DNA of 64,000 nt from Salegentibacter sp. Hel_I_6 (lineage in GTDB: Bacteria; Bacteroidota; Bacteroidia; Flavobacteriales; Flavobacteriaceae), in assembly GCF_000745315.1 (NCBI RefSeq), contig NZ_JQNQ01000001.1:3286001-3350000 (forward strand), in the 5' to 3' direction. Position 1 is the stretch's first letter. Each line of letters opens with the position of its first letter. Below the pieces are notes generated by a model. That model ran no database searches, was not told the origin of the DNA, and saw only the letters and a program-made list of their open reading frames with translations. Of the stretch, positions 17,008 to 25,107 are shown piece after piece. The position numbers and the translations under genes are program-made.

Positions 17008-19005
17008 TTATATGGTTTTAAATTCAATACCCGCATCCTTCAATTGTAAAACCGTATTGGTTTTAAGCTGGTCGTTATCCTTAAAAAGTTTGTCCAGGGC
17101 AATCACTTTTTGCGGTTTTGAGGCGATAATTTTATTGATAATCTCCTGGTTTGCTTTTTCTAAAAGCAACGCCAATTCATCTTCGTTAATTGTGTAGTAA
17201 TCTCCTTGATTAACTATTTTACTATTAAGATCTTTACCGCTTTTTAATAGTAGCTCATAAACCATATTTTCTATAGTAGCAGTTTCTGAAACCGGATCTA
17301 CAAAAAGTTTAATTTGCTCTTCTAAAGCTTTGGCATCTTTATTTTGTATTTGCTGCCATTGTTTAAAATTACTATCGGAAAGTTTGAGAACTTTAAAACC
17401 TAAATCAATCTTGTAATTTCTACTGTCCTCCTGAAATTGGATTTCTAATTTTTTCCTTTCATTTTCTTGTTTTAATTCATTCCTTATTATATCTCCAACT
17501 CTACGTATACGTTCTTTAGAAATTTCGGAAATATTCTTAAACCCCGCTTTGTATGCATTACTTTTTGTATCAGTCTCTTCAGGTAATTGAACACATATAT
17601 ATTTTCGGTTTCCGCCATCTTCTTTATTTGATTTCATTACAGCATGAGCTGTAGTCGCAGAGCCTGAAAAAAAATCTAAGATTAAATCTTCTTCATTAGG
17701 CTCTGTTACATACGTTATCAATTTTGCTATATCATCAAAGTGTTTTGGATTATCAAAGATTCTTTGGTTATTAAAAATTTTATTGAATTCTGACGTTGCT
17801 GTTTGAGCATAACTAAAATGAACACTTCTCATTACCTCTTTATCCGTTTCAAATAAGTTTCTTCTTATTCTAGGCAATGTGGATTCATCTTTTCCAAATA
17901 CAACTCTGCCTTTTTCTATTTCTTCGAGCATTCTTTTTTTCTTTGGAAAACGCCAACCACCATCAGGTATTTTGCAGGGCTTTTTGGTTTCTGGGTGCAA
18001 AATTTCATATTTAGGACCTCCACCTCCAGGCCAACTTATATTACCGTCATCTCTATAAGGACCTTTTTCATCAACTTTGTTGAAACGAGCTAGAGAAATC
18101 CTTTCGTCATCTTCATCCCAACTTTTATAAAAATCCTTAATTCCTTTTTCCACTAATTCCCAGTCATTCTTATGCCTTTTTTTTAGATTAATAAATTCCT
18201 CTTTAACATCGTCAATTCCCTCCTTAACTGTCCTGAATACAAGTTTTTGATCTTTTATTATTTGATAATCTTTGAAATAAACCAACATATACTCGTGTCC
18301 AACCGAAAAATATTTAGCATCATTTTTCCTATTTTTATCGTAAATTAAAGAAGCCACGAAATTCTCTTCTCCAAAAACTTCATTCATTATTAGCTTTAGG
18401 TTATGCACTTCATTATCATCAATAGAAACAAATATAATCCCATCTTGTTTTAAAAGATTTTTGGCAAGAAATAGACGAGGGTACATCATATTAAGCCAAT
18501 TACTATGATATTGGCCATTTTCTTTGCTATTTTTTTTATACATCCCCTCTTTAGTCATATAACCTTCTTCATCTTTATCGCCCACACGCTTTTCATAATC
18601 GGCTTTAGTTTCAGAAAACTTATCGGGGTAAATAAAATGATCGTTTCCGGTGTTATATGGCGGATCTATATAGATCATTTTCACTTTACCAAAATAACTC
18701 TTTTGTAAAACCTTTAATACTTCCAGGTTCTCGCCTTCAATAAAGATATTCTCGGTTTCCTCGAAATTTACAGATTCGTCTTTTGCAGGAATTAATGTTT
18801 TAGTGGTAGGAGCTTGCAACACTTTAAACGCATCACTCTTTCCTGCCCAATTCAAAACATAGCGCTCATTACTAAAGTTTATGTCTTCACCTAGCGTAGC
18901 TTTTAATTTTTCCCAGTCTACTTTACCTTCAGCAAAAACTTCAGGGAAAATCTTTTTTAATTCTTGTAGTTTTATTTCTTGTGGAGTTTGGCTTGTACCG
19001 TCCAT
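17008..19005 (-). CDS. mod: type III DNA methyltransferase, Mod subunit
   Basis: 665 aa, beta-class N6-adenine methyltransferase. Catalytic DPPY at 114-117 (IYIDPPYNTGN) precedes the SAM-binding motif DFFSGSATT in the last third, the beta-class order. The target-recognition region lies between (about 230-400). Recognises the site and methylates one strand; needed by Res for cleavage. First gene of the operon mod-AAA-DUF4276-res-two small genes. The mod gene starts 71 nt after the AbiEii stop. Confidence 0.94.
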   Translation of the reverse strand: MDGTSQTPQEIKLQELKKIFPEVFAEGKVDWEKLKATLGEDINFSNERYVLNWAGKSDAFKVLQAPTTKTLIPAKDESVNFEETENIFIEGENLEVLKVLQKSYFGKVKMIYIDPPYNTGNDHFIYPDKFSETKADYEKRVGDKDEEGYMTKEGMYKKNSKENGQYHSNWLNMMYPRLFLAKNLLKQDGIIFVSIDDNEVHNLKLIMNEVFGEENFVASLIYDKNRKNDAKYFSVGHEYMLVYFKDYQIIKDQKLVFRTVKEGIDDVKEEFINLKKRHKNDWELVEKGIKDFYKSWDEDDERISLARFNKVDEKGPYRDDGNISWPGGGGPKYEILHPETKKPCKIPDGGWRFPKKKRMLEEIEKGRVVFGKDESTLPRIRRNLFETDKEVMRSVHFSYAQTATSEFNKIFNNQRIFDNPKHFDDIAKLITYVTEPNEEDLILDFFSGSATTAHAVMKSNKEDGGNRKYICVQLPEETDTKSNAYKAGFKNISEISKERIRRVGDIIRNELKQENERKKLEIQFQEDSRNYKIDLGFKVLKLSDSNFKQWQQIQNKDAKALEEQIKLFVDPVSETATIENMVYELLLKSGKDLNSKIVNQGDYYTINEDELALLLEKANQEIINKIIASKPQKVIALDKLFKDNDQLKTNTVLQLKDAGIEFKTI

Positions 19006-19076
19006 ATTTCTCTAATTTTATAAAATCTTTTTTCAGGATTATTTAATTAAAACCCATATAAACTGATTCTTAATCT

Positions 19077-19865
19077 TTAAATATTTGATATTACTTCTTT
19101 CTTTAACCAGTCAAACGCCTGTTCCTGGTCATATTCAATTTCTGATCTTAGCAAAGCTTCCATATCACCTGTGAAATCGGGATCATTTTCTTTTTCTTCT
19201 ATATTTAATAAAAACTCTTTGGCACTAGGTGATCGTCCAACCGAAAAATCCATATAGGTTTTAAAAGACCTTAAAATCATATCAATATCTATCTCCATAT
19301 TGCGCCTGGAGTAGTCCAGGTCGAAGAGATCTCTCCCTTTACTGCGTTGATATAATGCTCTTAATTTTGTTCCCAATAATTCGTTGATGTTATAAGTGCG
19401 AATATTTGCTATCCCTTCAAACCAGTTGCTTTTAACTTCAAAAGGATATTCAACCCAGGGCAAAACATTAAAGTGTTCTTTACAGTTTATTTCTAGCTTT
19501 AATCTTAACCTAATATTCTCATATTCTGAATAAAAACGATATAGGGCTTTTGCGCCGTGTCCTTTAATTTGAGTACGCCTTTCTTCTTCAAAGAAAGTTA
19601 CAACTTCACCTATACGTTTCATAATTGGTTTAATTGGCCCCGGTTTTATTTGCACCAGGTCAATATCTTCGGAATATCTTGGAGCGGGGCTTAAGTAAAG
19701 TTTATGTAGTGCAGTTCCGCCGCGAAAAGCGAGATTCTCACTCAAAAAATCATCGGAAAATAATTCCACTAAGGTTCTGCTTATCACTAAATCTTGCTCA
19801 ACTTGCATAAATTCTTTCCAGGGGGCATTTATCTGCCACTTAGCTATATCTGGTCTTGGAATCAT
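19077..19865 (-). CDS. abiEii: AbiEii nucleotidyltransferase toxin
   Basis: 262 aa. DNA polymerase beta-like nucleotidyltransferase motifs: FRGGTALHKLY at 47-57 and RYSEDIDLV with its D-x-D at 67-69, then LLGTKLRALYQRSKGRDLFDL, typical of AbiEii. The family toxin halts growth, probably by modifying tRNA, and gives abortive phage resistance. The ATG overlaps the antitoxin stop by 4 nt (ATGA). Confidence 0.92.
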   Translation of the reverse strand: MIPRPDIAKWQINAPWKEFMQVEQDLVISRTLVELFSDDFLSENLAFRGGTALHKLYLSPAPRYSEDIDLVQIKPGPIKPIMKRIGEVVTFFEEERRTQIKGHGAKALYRFYSEYENIRLRLKLEINCKEHFNVLPWVEYPFEVKSNWFEGIANIRTYNINELLGTKLRALYQRSKGRDLFDLDYSRRNMEIDIDMILRSFKTYMDFSVGRSPSAKEFLLNIEEKENDPDFTGDMEALLRSEIEYDQEQAFDWLKKEVISNI

Positions 19866-20656
19866 AAATCACTTTCCATTTTAATATTAACATCAACTTT
19901 CCAGCGGTTGTTGACCGCTCCTGCTTTTTGGTTTGATTTCGGGCTCAATAAAACAGGATAGAATTTTTGAAGCTTCAAATGATTATAAATTAGTTCAGCG
20001 GGTTCAGAACTGGAATTATATTCATTTAGTAAGAAACCAAAACGTTGCAGTACACTTTTTTGGGAATACCAGGATAGCAAATCTTTTACATCTGAAACTT
20101 CTATTTCTTCAACCAACTCTTCCAGAATGGAAAGGGTTCTGTTCAATCCACCGATTTTGGATTGATGGTGCAGTAAATCGACTGCTGTTAATGCCGGACT
20201 GGATAATTTAAACATTCCCGCATCTCCTTTACGATTTAAGATATTTTTTTCTGGCCAGTTGGAAACCGTGAAAAAGTCAAGCTTAATAGCTCCTTTTGAG
20301 ACGGAGAGTAACGGAGATTTATCGTGAAGTATATACTCCTTTTGAATTTGTTGATGACTAGCACCATAATACCTTGCCGCAGAATACAAGCCTAAATAAT
20401 AGTTTCTATTTAAAAAAGTAAATAGTTTATCAATGTATAACTCAATAGGTAATTTGCCGGAATGAGAATACCTGGGCGGAATAATTAGATAAAACTTATG
20501 CCGTAATGAAACCACATCACCATTTCCCACAGCATAATAGAGGTCGTTACGTATCAAGGATTCCGATTTACCGGAAGTGCTTTCAACTAATTCATCCCAG
20601 GTAAAAGCATATTCCTCGAAAGACAATCGCTCTTTTATAAATTCGCTTAAACTCAA
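19862..20656 (-). CDS. abiEi: AbiEi antitoxin / transcriptional repressor
   Basis: 264 aa. N-terminal winged-helix (FTWDELVESTSGKSESLIRNDLYYAVGNGDV ... RHKFYLI) and the middle AbiEi part (SAARYYGASHQQ ... SSPALTAVDLL). The family binds inverted repeats at its own promoter and neutralises AbiEii. A perfect 13-bp inverted repeat lies 11 nt upstream of the start. First gene of the pair. Confidence 0.9.
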   Translation of the reverse strand: MSLSEFIKERLSFEEYAFTWDELVESTSGKSESLIRNDLYYAVGNGDVVSLRHKFYLIIPPRYSHSGKLPIELYIDKLFTFLNRNYYLGLYSAARYYGASHQQIQKEYILHDKSPLLSVSKGAIKLDFFTVSNWPEKNILNRKGDAGMFKLSSPALTAVDLLHHQSKIGGLNRTLSILEELVEEIEVSDVKDLLSWYSQKSVLQRFGFLLNEYNSSSEPAELIYNHLKLQKFYPVLLSPKSNQKAGAVNNRWKVDVNIKMESDL

Positions 20657-20666
20657 CTTTAGTAAA

Positions 20667-20707
20667 ATTTCGAGAAATATAGTGATTTTTACCTTATTTC
20701 TCGAAAT
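20667..20707. promoter_or_regulatory. candidate AbiEi operator
   Basis: Perfect inverted repeat ATTTCGAGAAATA (20667-20679) and TATTTCTCGAAAT (20695-20707), 15-nt spacer, directly upstream of abiEi. AbiEi proteins are known to autoregulate through paired inverted repeats. Confidence 0.75.
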
Positions 20708-20759
20708 AATACTAATAAATATAATGAGATCTTTCTAACTTATATAATTTGGAAAATAA

Positions 20760-21221
20760 TCATTCATCACTCGTATCTGAAAAATATTCCCATTGAAAGC
20801 TATCGGTAGCGGTACTTTCATCACCTATAGAAAGGTTCTTAGTATCAATGAGTTCACCATTTTTATAAAATTTAAAAGTAACATCAAGTGATATCCCTTC
20901 TTCTACATTATCAGGTGCTACATTGTAGGTAACCCAGATACCAGGTGAAGCTTGCTTAGTTGTATAAGATAAAGACCCCGGCAGTGCAGAATTTTCCGAA
21001 TTCAGGTTGGCATCAACATCATTCTCGGAATTTGTATCTTTCCATCCATACGCAGAATAGAAAGTAATTTCCTGACTGAATTGATCACTATCACCAGTTT
21101 GTGAATATTCTACCGTAAAGATGCTACCTTCGGTTTCATTACCTGGTAGATCATCTGACGAGTCATTACTACATGATATACATAACAACAATAGTGGTAA
21201 TAGATAAATAATTTTCTTCAT
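20760..21221 (-). CDS. small lipoprotein
   Basis: 153 aa. Signal peptide MKKIIYLLPLLLLCISCS with lipobox CISC and an acidic DDSDD-like stretch after it, the surface lipoprotein export pattern of Bacteroidota. The mature part looks like one beta-sandwich domain (SYTTKQASPGIWVTYNV, LDVTFKFYKNGELI). Lies 16 nt downstream of the gene at 21238-21639 on the same strand. Function unknown. Confidence 0.8.
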   Translation of the reverse strand: MKKIIYLLPLLLLCISCSNDSSDDLPGNETEGSIFTVEYSQTGDSDQFSQEITFYSAYGWKDTNSENDVDANLNSENSALPGSLSYTTKQASPGIWVTYNVAPDNVEEGISLDVTFKFYKNGELIDTKNLSIGDESTATDSFQWEYFSDTSDE

Positions 21222-21237
21222 AATTAATAGTTTTAGG

Positions 21238-21639
21238 TTAGAATTGGGTTACAGCATCCTTTTTTAGGAGGGTAGTGAGATAATGAACTTCAGTTAGGTC
21301 AAGGTTTGAACAAGACAATTTTTCAATAATAGCCTTAACATCAATGTCGGATTTTATATTTTCCGGAACAGGGTTTGGTTCATTTAGGATCATTTTTTGA
21401 AAGTTACCATTGAAAATAACTCGAACCTTTCGATTTTCGTCCAGTAAATGAATTCCGCATTTGAGGATTCCATCCTTCTGAAATTTATCCACCATTTTTG
21501 ATAGACGTCTAGAGGCATATTTATCCAGGCCTTCTTCAATTAATTCTACAGCATATTCTACATCATCAGGATGACTGGCCAGGCTTTTTAATAATAAGAT
21601 TTCTTCAAAGCTGTAATTTTTCAATCGGGAAGTTTTCAT
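21238..21639 (-). CDS. hypothetical protein
   Basis: 133 aa from ATG 21637-21639 (MKTSRLKNYSFEE). The longer frame to 21804 runs through a strong palindrome and is rejected. Helical, charged protein (ILLLKSLASHPDDVEYAVELIEEGLDKYASRRLSKMVDKFQ) then a short beta-like region; no family recognised. Probably co-transcribed with the lipoprotein gene downstream. Confidence 0.6.
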   Translation of the reverse strand: MKTSRLKNYSFEEILLLKSLASHPDDVEYAVELIEEGLDKYASRRLSKMVDKFQKDGILKCGIHLLDENRKVRVIFNGNFQKMILNEPNPVPENIKSDIDVKAIIEKLSCSNLDLTEVHYLTTLLKKDAVTQF

Positions 21640-21715
21640 TGGCTTGATTTTAAAGATTAAGTCAGCCTTTGATCTTGAAGTTCGTGCATAAAAAAGCGTG
21701 GAACTGCAACTTGTC

Positions 21716-21828
21716 GGTACTAGAGGTATCGCCAGACACCCGCACACCAAACAAGAGCAGCCCACGCAGGAACGTGGGCGCCTTGCTTTGATATTGGTGT
21801 GCATAAAAACTGGCGATTTTCTAGTACC
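21716..21828. repeat. 113-nt imperfect palindrome
   Basis: GGTACTAGA ... TCTAGTACC at the ends (9 bp perfect), then ATCGCCAG / CTGGCGAT, CACACCAA / TTGGTGTG, and a central GCCCACG-caggaa-CGTGGGC hairpin. Nearly the whole 113 nt folds into one rod. It lacks GTTRRRY-type ends, so it differs from the attC-like sites; a MITE-like element or structured RNA is possible. Confidence 0.7.
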
Positions 21829-21916
21829 AAAATCAAAAGCTAAACGCTTAAGAATTTTATTTTATAAAAAATATATTTTTTATTCTATAGTTTATGTTTT
21901 TAAGATTTATAGAAAT

Positions 21917-22102
21917 TTAGTTTTTATTCTTAATTATATAGAAAGCCCCTATATGTAAGGGTTCACCATCAAAGATAAGAATTGTTTTCTTATGCCTATC
22001 CAAAAAGGACTTAAATAACTTTTTAGGGAAAGCTACAGGTATAGGTTCTCCATTTGGCAGGAAGACACGGACTTGTCGGTTTAGACCAGGTTCGTTGGTC
22101 AA
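21917..22102 (-). pseudogene. C-terminal protein fragment fused to a truncated attC-like site
   Basis: The open frame begins at a TTG inside site S2 and ends at 21917. From about 22080 downwards it reads like a real protein C-terminus (VFLPNGEPIPVAFPKKLF ... ILIFDGEPLHIGAFYII), but the first residues are encoded by attC-like sequence. Likely the remains of a gene whose 5' part was lost when the array end was rearranged. Confidence 0.4.
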
Positions 22103-22156
22103 GTTAATTATTTTCTTAAGAACGGTGCCACCTATTGGCGATGAACTTGGTTGGGC
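22030..22156. repeat. attC-like site S2 (left end degenerate)
   Basis: Right part intact: ACACGGACTTGTCGG ... TTGGTCAAGTTAATTATTTTC ... ACGGTGCCACCTATTGGCGATGAAC, then GTTGGGC. The left part (CAGGTATAGGTTCTCC...) only weakly matches the others and lacks a clear RYYYAAC core. It forms the outer end of array 2. Confidence 0.55.
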
Positions 22157-22161
22157 AAAGT

Positions 22162-22893
22162 TTATCGTTTTACTTCTTTCTCTGCTTTTTTATTTAGCTG
22201 TTTGAATGAACCCTTAACCCATACTAATTTTGGTGTTTCTCTACCTTCTCCAGTCCATCTTATTCCAAAATGAGGTTTACTGAAAAATTGAACTCCAGGC
22301 TTAGTTTTATATTCCTGATTCCAAGCTTTTGTAACGTAAATTATCGTGTCATCTGTTTTATTTAATACTTTACCTTCTTTCCTAGTTCCATATTTTCCGT
22401 TTGGTTGAATATATTTTATCTCCGTCGGTAGAAAATCAAGGTAAATCATACACTGTAAAAATTTTTTCCAGGTATTTTCTTCAAAATCTTCACTAATAAT
22501 CTTCTCATTAGATTTTAAATTAAAGGTAAAAATGTTCAAGTCTGCGAATTTCTCTTTACTTGAGACTATATAATTGAAAACCCGAAGTTTTTCTTCAAAC
22601 TCCTGGAAAATGTAAAACTCATCTCTACTTACAATTAAAACTCCAGAGTTTGATTTTCTCTTTTTTAGGATGTTTAAATCAAATTCATCTTTTATACGGA
22701 TTGTTTCCAAAGTTTCTTTGACAGAATTTGAAAAAACATATTTAGATTTTGAATCTATTTCTAATAAACTAATCAGTTCTTGATCTTCTCTGGGAGGAAC
22801 ATCATTTGGTAATCTTTCAAATATATCTCCCTTGTTTTTCCTAAAGTATTCTATGCAAGAATTTTGATCTAATTTCATTTGCGGATTGCTCAA
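22162..22893 (-). CDS. hypothetical protein (cassette gene)
   Basis: 243 aa, starting 17 nt from the cassette boundary at site S3 and ending 6 nt from the core of S2. Mixed alpha/beta, soluble, rich in Lys/Glu; mid-region SGVLIVSRDEFYIFQEFEEKL, C-terminal KPHFGIRWTGEGRETPKLVWVKG. No signal peptide, catalytic motif or family recognised. Confidence 0.65.
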   Translation of the reverse strand: MSNPQMKLDQNSCIEYFRKNKGDIFERLPNDVPPREDQELISLLEIDSKSKYVFSNSVKETLETIRIKDEFDLNILKKRKSNSGVLIVSRDEFYIFQEFEEKLRVFNYIVSSKEKFADLNIFTFNLKSNEKIISEDFEENTWKKFLQCMIYLDFLPTEIKYIQPNGKYGTRKEGKVLNKTDDTIIYVTKAWNQEYKTKPGVQFFSKPHFGIRWTGEGRETPKLVWVKGSFKQLNKKAEKEVKR

Positions 22894-22900
22894 ATTTAAT

Positions 22901-23040
22901 TTGCCACAACGGTTTCGGTTACCTCAAGTTGGCGGAGTAGGAACGCGGGCTTGTCGGCTTAACCAATTTCTTTCCTGGTCTCTAAAATTACATTTTTTCC
23001 GTAATACACCCGTTATTTGCGATGAACCGACTTACCTGCA
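22901..23040. repeat. attC-like recombination site S3
   Basis: Left TTGCCACAAC then GGTTTCGG; right TATTTGCGATGAACC then GACTTACCTGCA (core CTT rather than GTT). TTTGCCACAAC complements the cassette end GTTGGGCAAAG at 22150. Arms GTTACCTCAAGTTGGCGGAG and CCGTTATTTGCGATG pair in part. Confidence 0.68.
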
Positions 23041-23056
23041 GTATTAATTCCACTGT

Positions 23057-23524
23057 TTAATTATTCTGATTAAGTAACAGATTGATATGGTGGTTTATTT
23101 GTTCAATTTGTTTGGCCTCTGTAGTTTTTGAAGTGATATCATCTATAATTTCTTTTTGTTCATCTTTATTTAATGATTCGAACGAATCCTTTACGCCTGC
23201 ATCTTCAAAACATTTGAGAATTTCCGAATTGTTATTGATTCTCTCGTGTGTATGCAGGTATAAGGTTACGGTAACTTTATCACCACCACTTTTACCGATT
23301 GCATTTCTGATTTCTTCGTTTATTGAAATCATTTTATCTTCTTCCTTTCTTGGTGCCAAATTCATTTCTTTCAACTCGTAATCATCAAGTAAACCAGAAA
23401 CTTTTAGCGAACCCCAAGTTCCATCTATATGGGCTGTATTTGGTATGACAATATGGTATGTCCAAGCTCCATTCCCTTTTTTATAGACTAATTCAAGCTT
23501 TTTATTATCGACAATTTTTTTCAT
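23057..23524 (-). CDS. DUF1905 / YdeI-like protein (cassette gene)
   Basis: 155 aa. WTYHIVIPNTAHIDGTWGSLKVSGLLDDYEL ... MISINEEIRNAIGKSGGDKVTVTLYL matches the DUF1905 beta-barrel pattern. The C-terminal FESLNKDEQKEIIDDITSKTTEAKQIEQINHHINLL corresponds to the helical bacteriocin-protection (YdeI/OmpD-associated) segment. Members are linked to envelope stress resistance, with no settled biochemistry. One-gene cassette between S3 and S4. Confidence 0.75.
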   Translation of the reverse strand: MKKIVDNKKLELVYKKGNGAWTYHIVIPNTAHIDGTWGSLKVSGLLDDYELKEMNLAPRKEEDKMISINEEIRNAIGKSGGDKVTVTLYLHTHERINNNSEILKCFEDAGVKDSFESLNKDEQKEIIDDITSKTTEAKQIEQINHHINLLLNQNN

Positions 23525-23550
23525 TCTATTATTTATCCTTTTTTTGATAT

Positions 23551-23684
23551 TGCAGGTAACGGTCTCGTTTATCGCCAGTTGGCGGAGTAGGGGATGTGGA
23601 TTTGTCGGAATGGTATTGGTTTGTTGGTCAAGTTAATTATTTTTTTTTTAACGGTGCGGCTAATTTTCGATGAACTTTGTTGTG
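23551..23684. repeat. attC-like recombination site S4
   Basis: Left TGCAGGTAAC then GGTCTCGTTTATCGCCAG; right GGCTAATTTTCGATGAACTTT then GTTGTGC. ATATTGCAGGTAA complements TTACCTGCAGTAT at the other end of its cassette (23032), a 12-of-13 match. Confidence 0.72.
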
Positions 23685-23740
23685 CACTGGCATTGTGTTT
23701 CGATCATCTAGTATAGAATTTTTTACAATTTTTAATTGTG

Positions 23741-24217
23741 TCATTTAGTTTCTAGCATTTTAGGAACTTGATCGTAATATTCTTGAGTTAAGACTTCTGT
23801 CCATTCTGTTGGTTTTTCTCCACTATAGAATGCTAAATATGTAACATCACTATCTTTCGTAGATGAGTGCCAATGCTCAGTTTCTTTTTCACATCTAATT
23901 ACATCTCCCTCTTTTAGAATTATAGGCTTTTTACCCTTTTCTTGATAATAGGCTTCACCATCTACTATTACTAAAACTTGAACAGAACCGTGTTTGTGCC
24001 AATCTAAAGTTGAGTTAGCTTTGAAGGTTGCTTTGGTAATGTTGTAACCTAATTCTTCATCCTCGTGAATTAGTGGATTTAACCAAGCTTCTCCAATGTA
24101 ATGAGTATTGGGTGCCTTAGTTCCTTGTGTATTATAGGAAGACACATTATAGTTAGAACTTTGAGCTACAAGAAACAATGGAGCAAAAAGCAAAAAAGTA
24201 AAAATTGAATATTTCAT
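23741..24217 (-). CDS. secreted cupin-domain protein (cassette gene)
   Basis: 158 aa. Signal peptide MKYSIFTFLLFAPLFLVAQ. A single cupin barrel follows: LDWHKHGSVQVLVIVDGEAYYQEKGKKP, then LKEGDVIRCEKETEHWHSSTKDSDVTYLAFY; the His residues of WHKH and EHWH and a Glu would bind a metal. Secreted cupins of this size are common near quinone or carboxymuconolactone-type enzymes; the substrate is unknown. One-gene cassette. Confidence 0.82.
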   Translation of the reverse strand: MKYSIFTFLLFAPLFLVAQSSNYNVSSYNTQGTKAPNTHYIGEAWLNPLIHEDEELGYNITKATFKANSTLDWHKHGSVQVLVIVDGEAYYQEKGKKPIILKEGDVIRCEKETEHWHSSTKDSDVTYLAFYSGEKPTEWTEVLTQEYYDQVPKMLETK

Positions 24218-24264
24218 AATCTTCTTTTTTAATTAATTTCTTTAATCATTCTTAGTAAATGCTT

Positions 24265-24400
24265 GCGTACAATGGTTACGGTTACCGCAAGTTGCGAGAG
24301 TAGGGATGTGGAATTGTCGGTTTATCCATTTTCTTTCCTGGTTTTTAAAATTACACTTTTTATGCGAAACCCGTTATTTGCGGTGAACCGACTTAGCTGC
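24265..24400. repeat. attC-like recombination site S5
   Basis: Left GCGTACAATGGTTACGGTTACCGCAAG; right CCGTTATTTGCGGTGAACC then GACTTAGCTGC. Sister of S3 and S8 by sequence (GTCGG, TTTCTTTCCTGG, AAAATTACACTTTTT). Complementarity to its cassette end (GTTGTGCAC at 23678) is only partial. Confidence 0.62.
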
Positions 24401-24413
24401 TGCCATTTAAGAT

Positions 24414-24938
24414 TTATTCCCTTAAATATTTTTTCATTAAGATGTCGGTTTGCTTATCACCACCTAAATCAAAGATGTGTTTATCGAATTTTATAAATCC
24501 GTTTTTTTCATAAAATCGAATTGCTCTTGAATTTTCTTCCCAAACTCCTAACCAAACGTACTGAAGGTTTTTCTGTTTTGCGATATTAATTGCTTTATTG
24601 TAAAGTTCTTGACCAATCTTTTTTCCTAAATATTCTTTTATTACATAAATCCGTTCAATTTCTAAAGCATTTGGATCTTTTAATTCCGTTTGTGATTGAT
24701 TAAAATTTACTTTAAGATATCCAACTATCTTTTTGTCAATTTTAGCGAAATAGATCTCTGAATTTTCATCAGATATTTCTTCACGTACTTTTTCTTTGGA
24801 GAAACTCTTATTTAAATATTCTTCCATAAAAGCTGGAGAGTTTTGAGCACCAAAAGTATCTTCAAATGTTTGTTTTCCTATTTTTTGTAGTTGGTTTATA
24901 TCTTTAAGAGTAACTTTTGCTATTTCGATTTTTTCCAT
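24414..24938 (-). CDS. GNAT family N-acetyltransferase (cassette gene)
   Basis: 174 aa. GNAT order is clear: beta strands with YFAKIDKKIVGYLKVNF, then IERIYVIKEYLGKKIGQELYNKAINIAKQ with the acetyl-CoA loop (Y-L-G-K-K-I-G for Q/RxxGxG/A), and WLGVWEENSRAIRFYEKNGFIKF at the end. Transfers acetyl from acetyl-CoA to an amine; substrate unknown. GNATs are frequent integron cassette genes. Confidence 0.9.
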   Translation of the reverse strand: MEKIEIAKVTLKDINQLQKIGKQTFEDTFGAQNSPAFMEEYLNKSFSKEKVREEISDENSEIYFAKIDKKIVGYLKVNFNQSQTELKDPNALEIERIYVIKEYLGKKIGQELYNKAINIAKQKNLQYVWLGVWEENSRAIRFYEKNGFIKFDKHIFDLGGDKQTDILMKKYLRE

Positions 24939-24969
24939 TTTTCTTCTTACTAAAATTTTTGTGATGGTT

Positions 24970-25099
24970 GCAGCTAACGTTCTCGTTTATAGTCGGTTGG
25001 GGAAGTAAGGGACGCTTATTGTCAACTTAATATTGGTTTGTGAAGTAATTATTTCTTTTTGAGCTAATATTTATTGGCGGTTAACCATCTTTGTTGCCT
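24970..25099. repeat. attC-like recombination site S6
   Basis: Left GCAGCTAAC then GTTCTCGTTTATAGTCGG; right TTATTGGCGGTTAACCATCTTT then GTTGCCT. TTGCAGCTAA complements TTAGCTGC at the other end of its cassette (24393). Confidence 0.7.
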
Positions 25100-25107
25100 A
25101 TAGTTTT

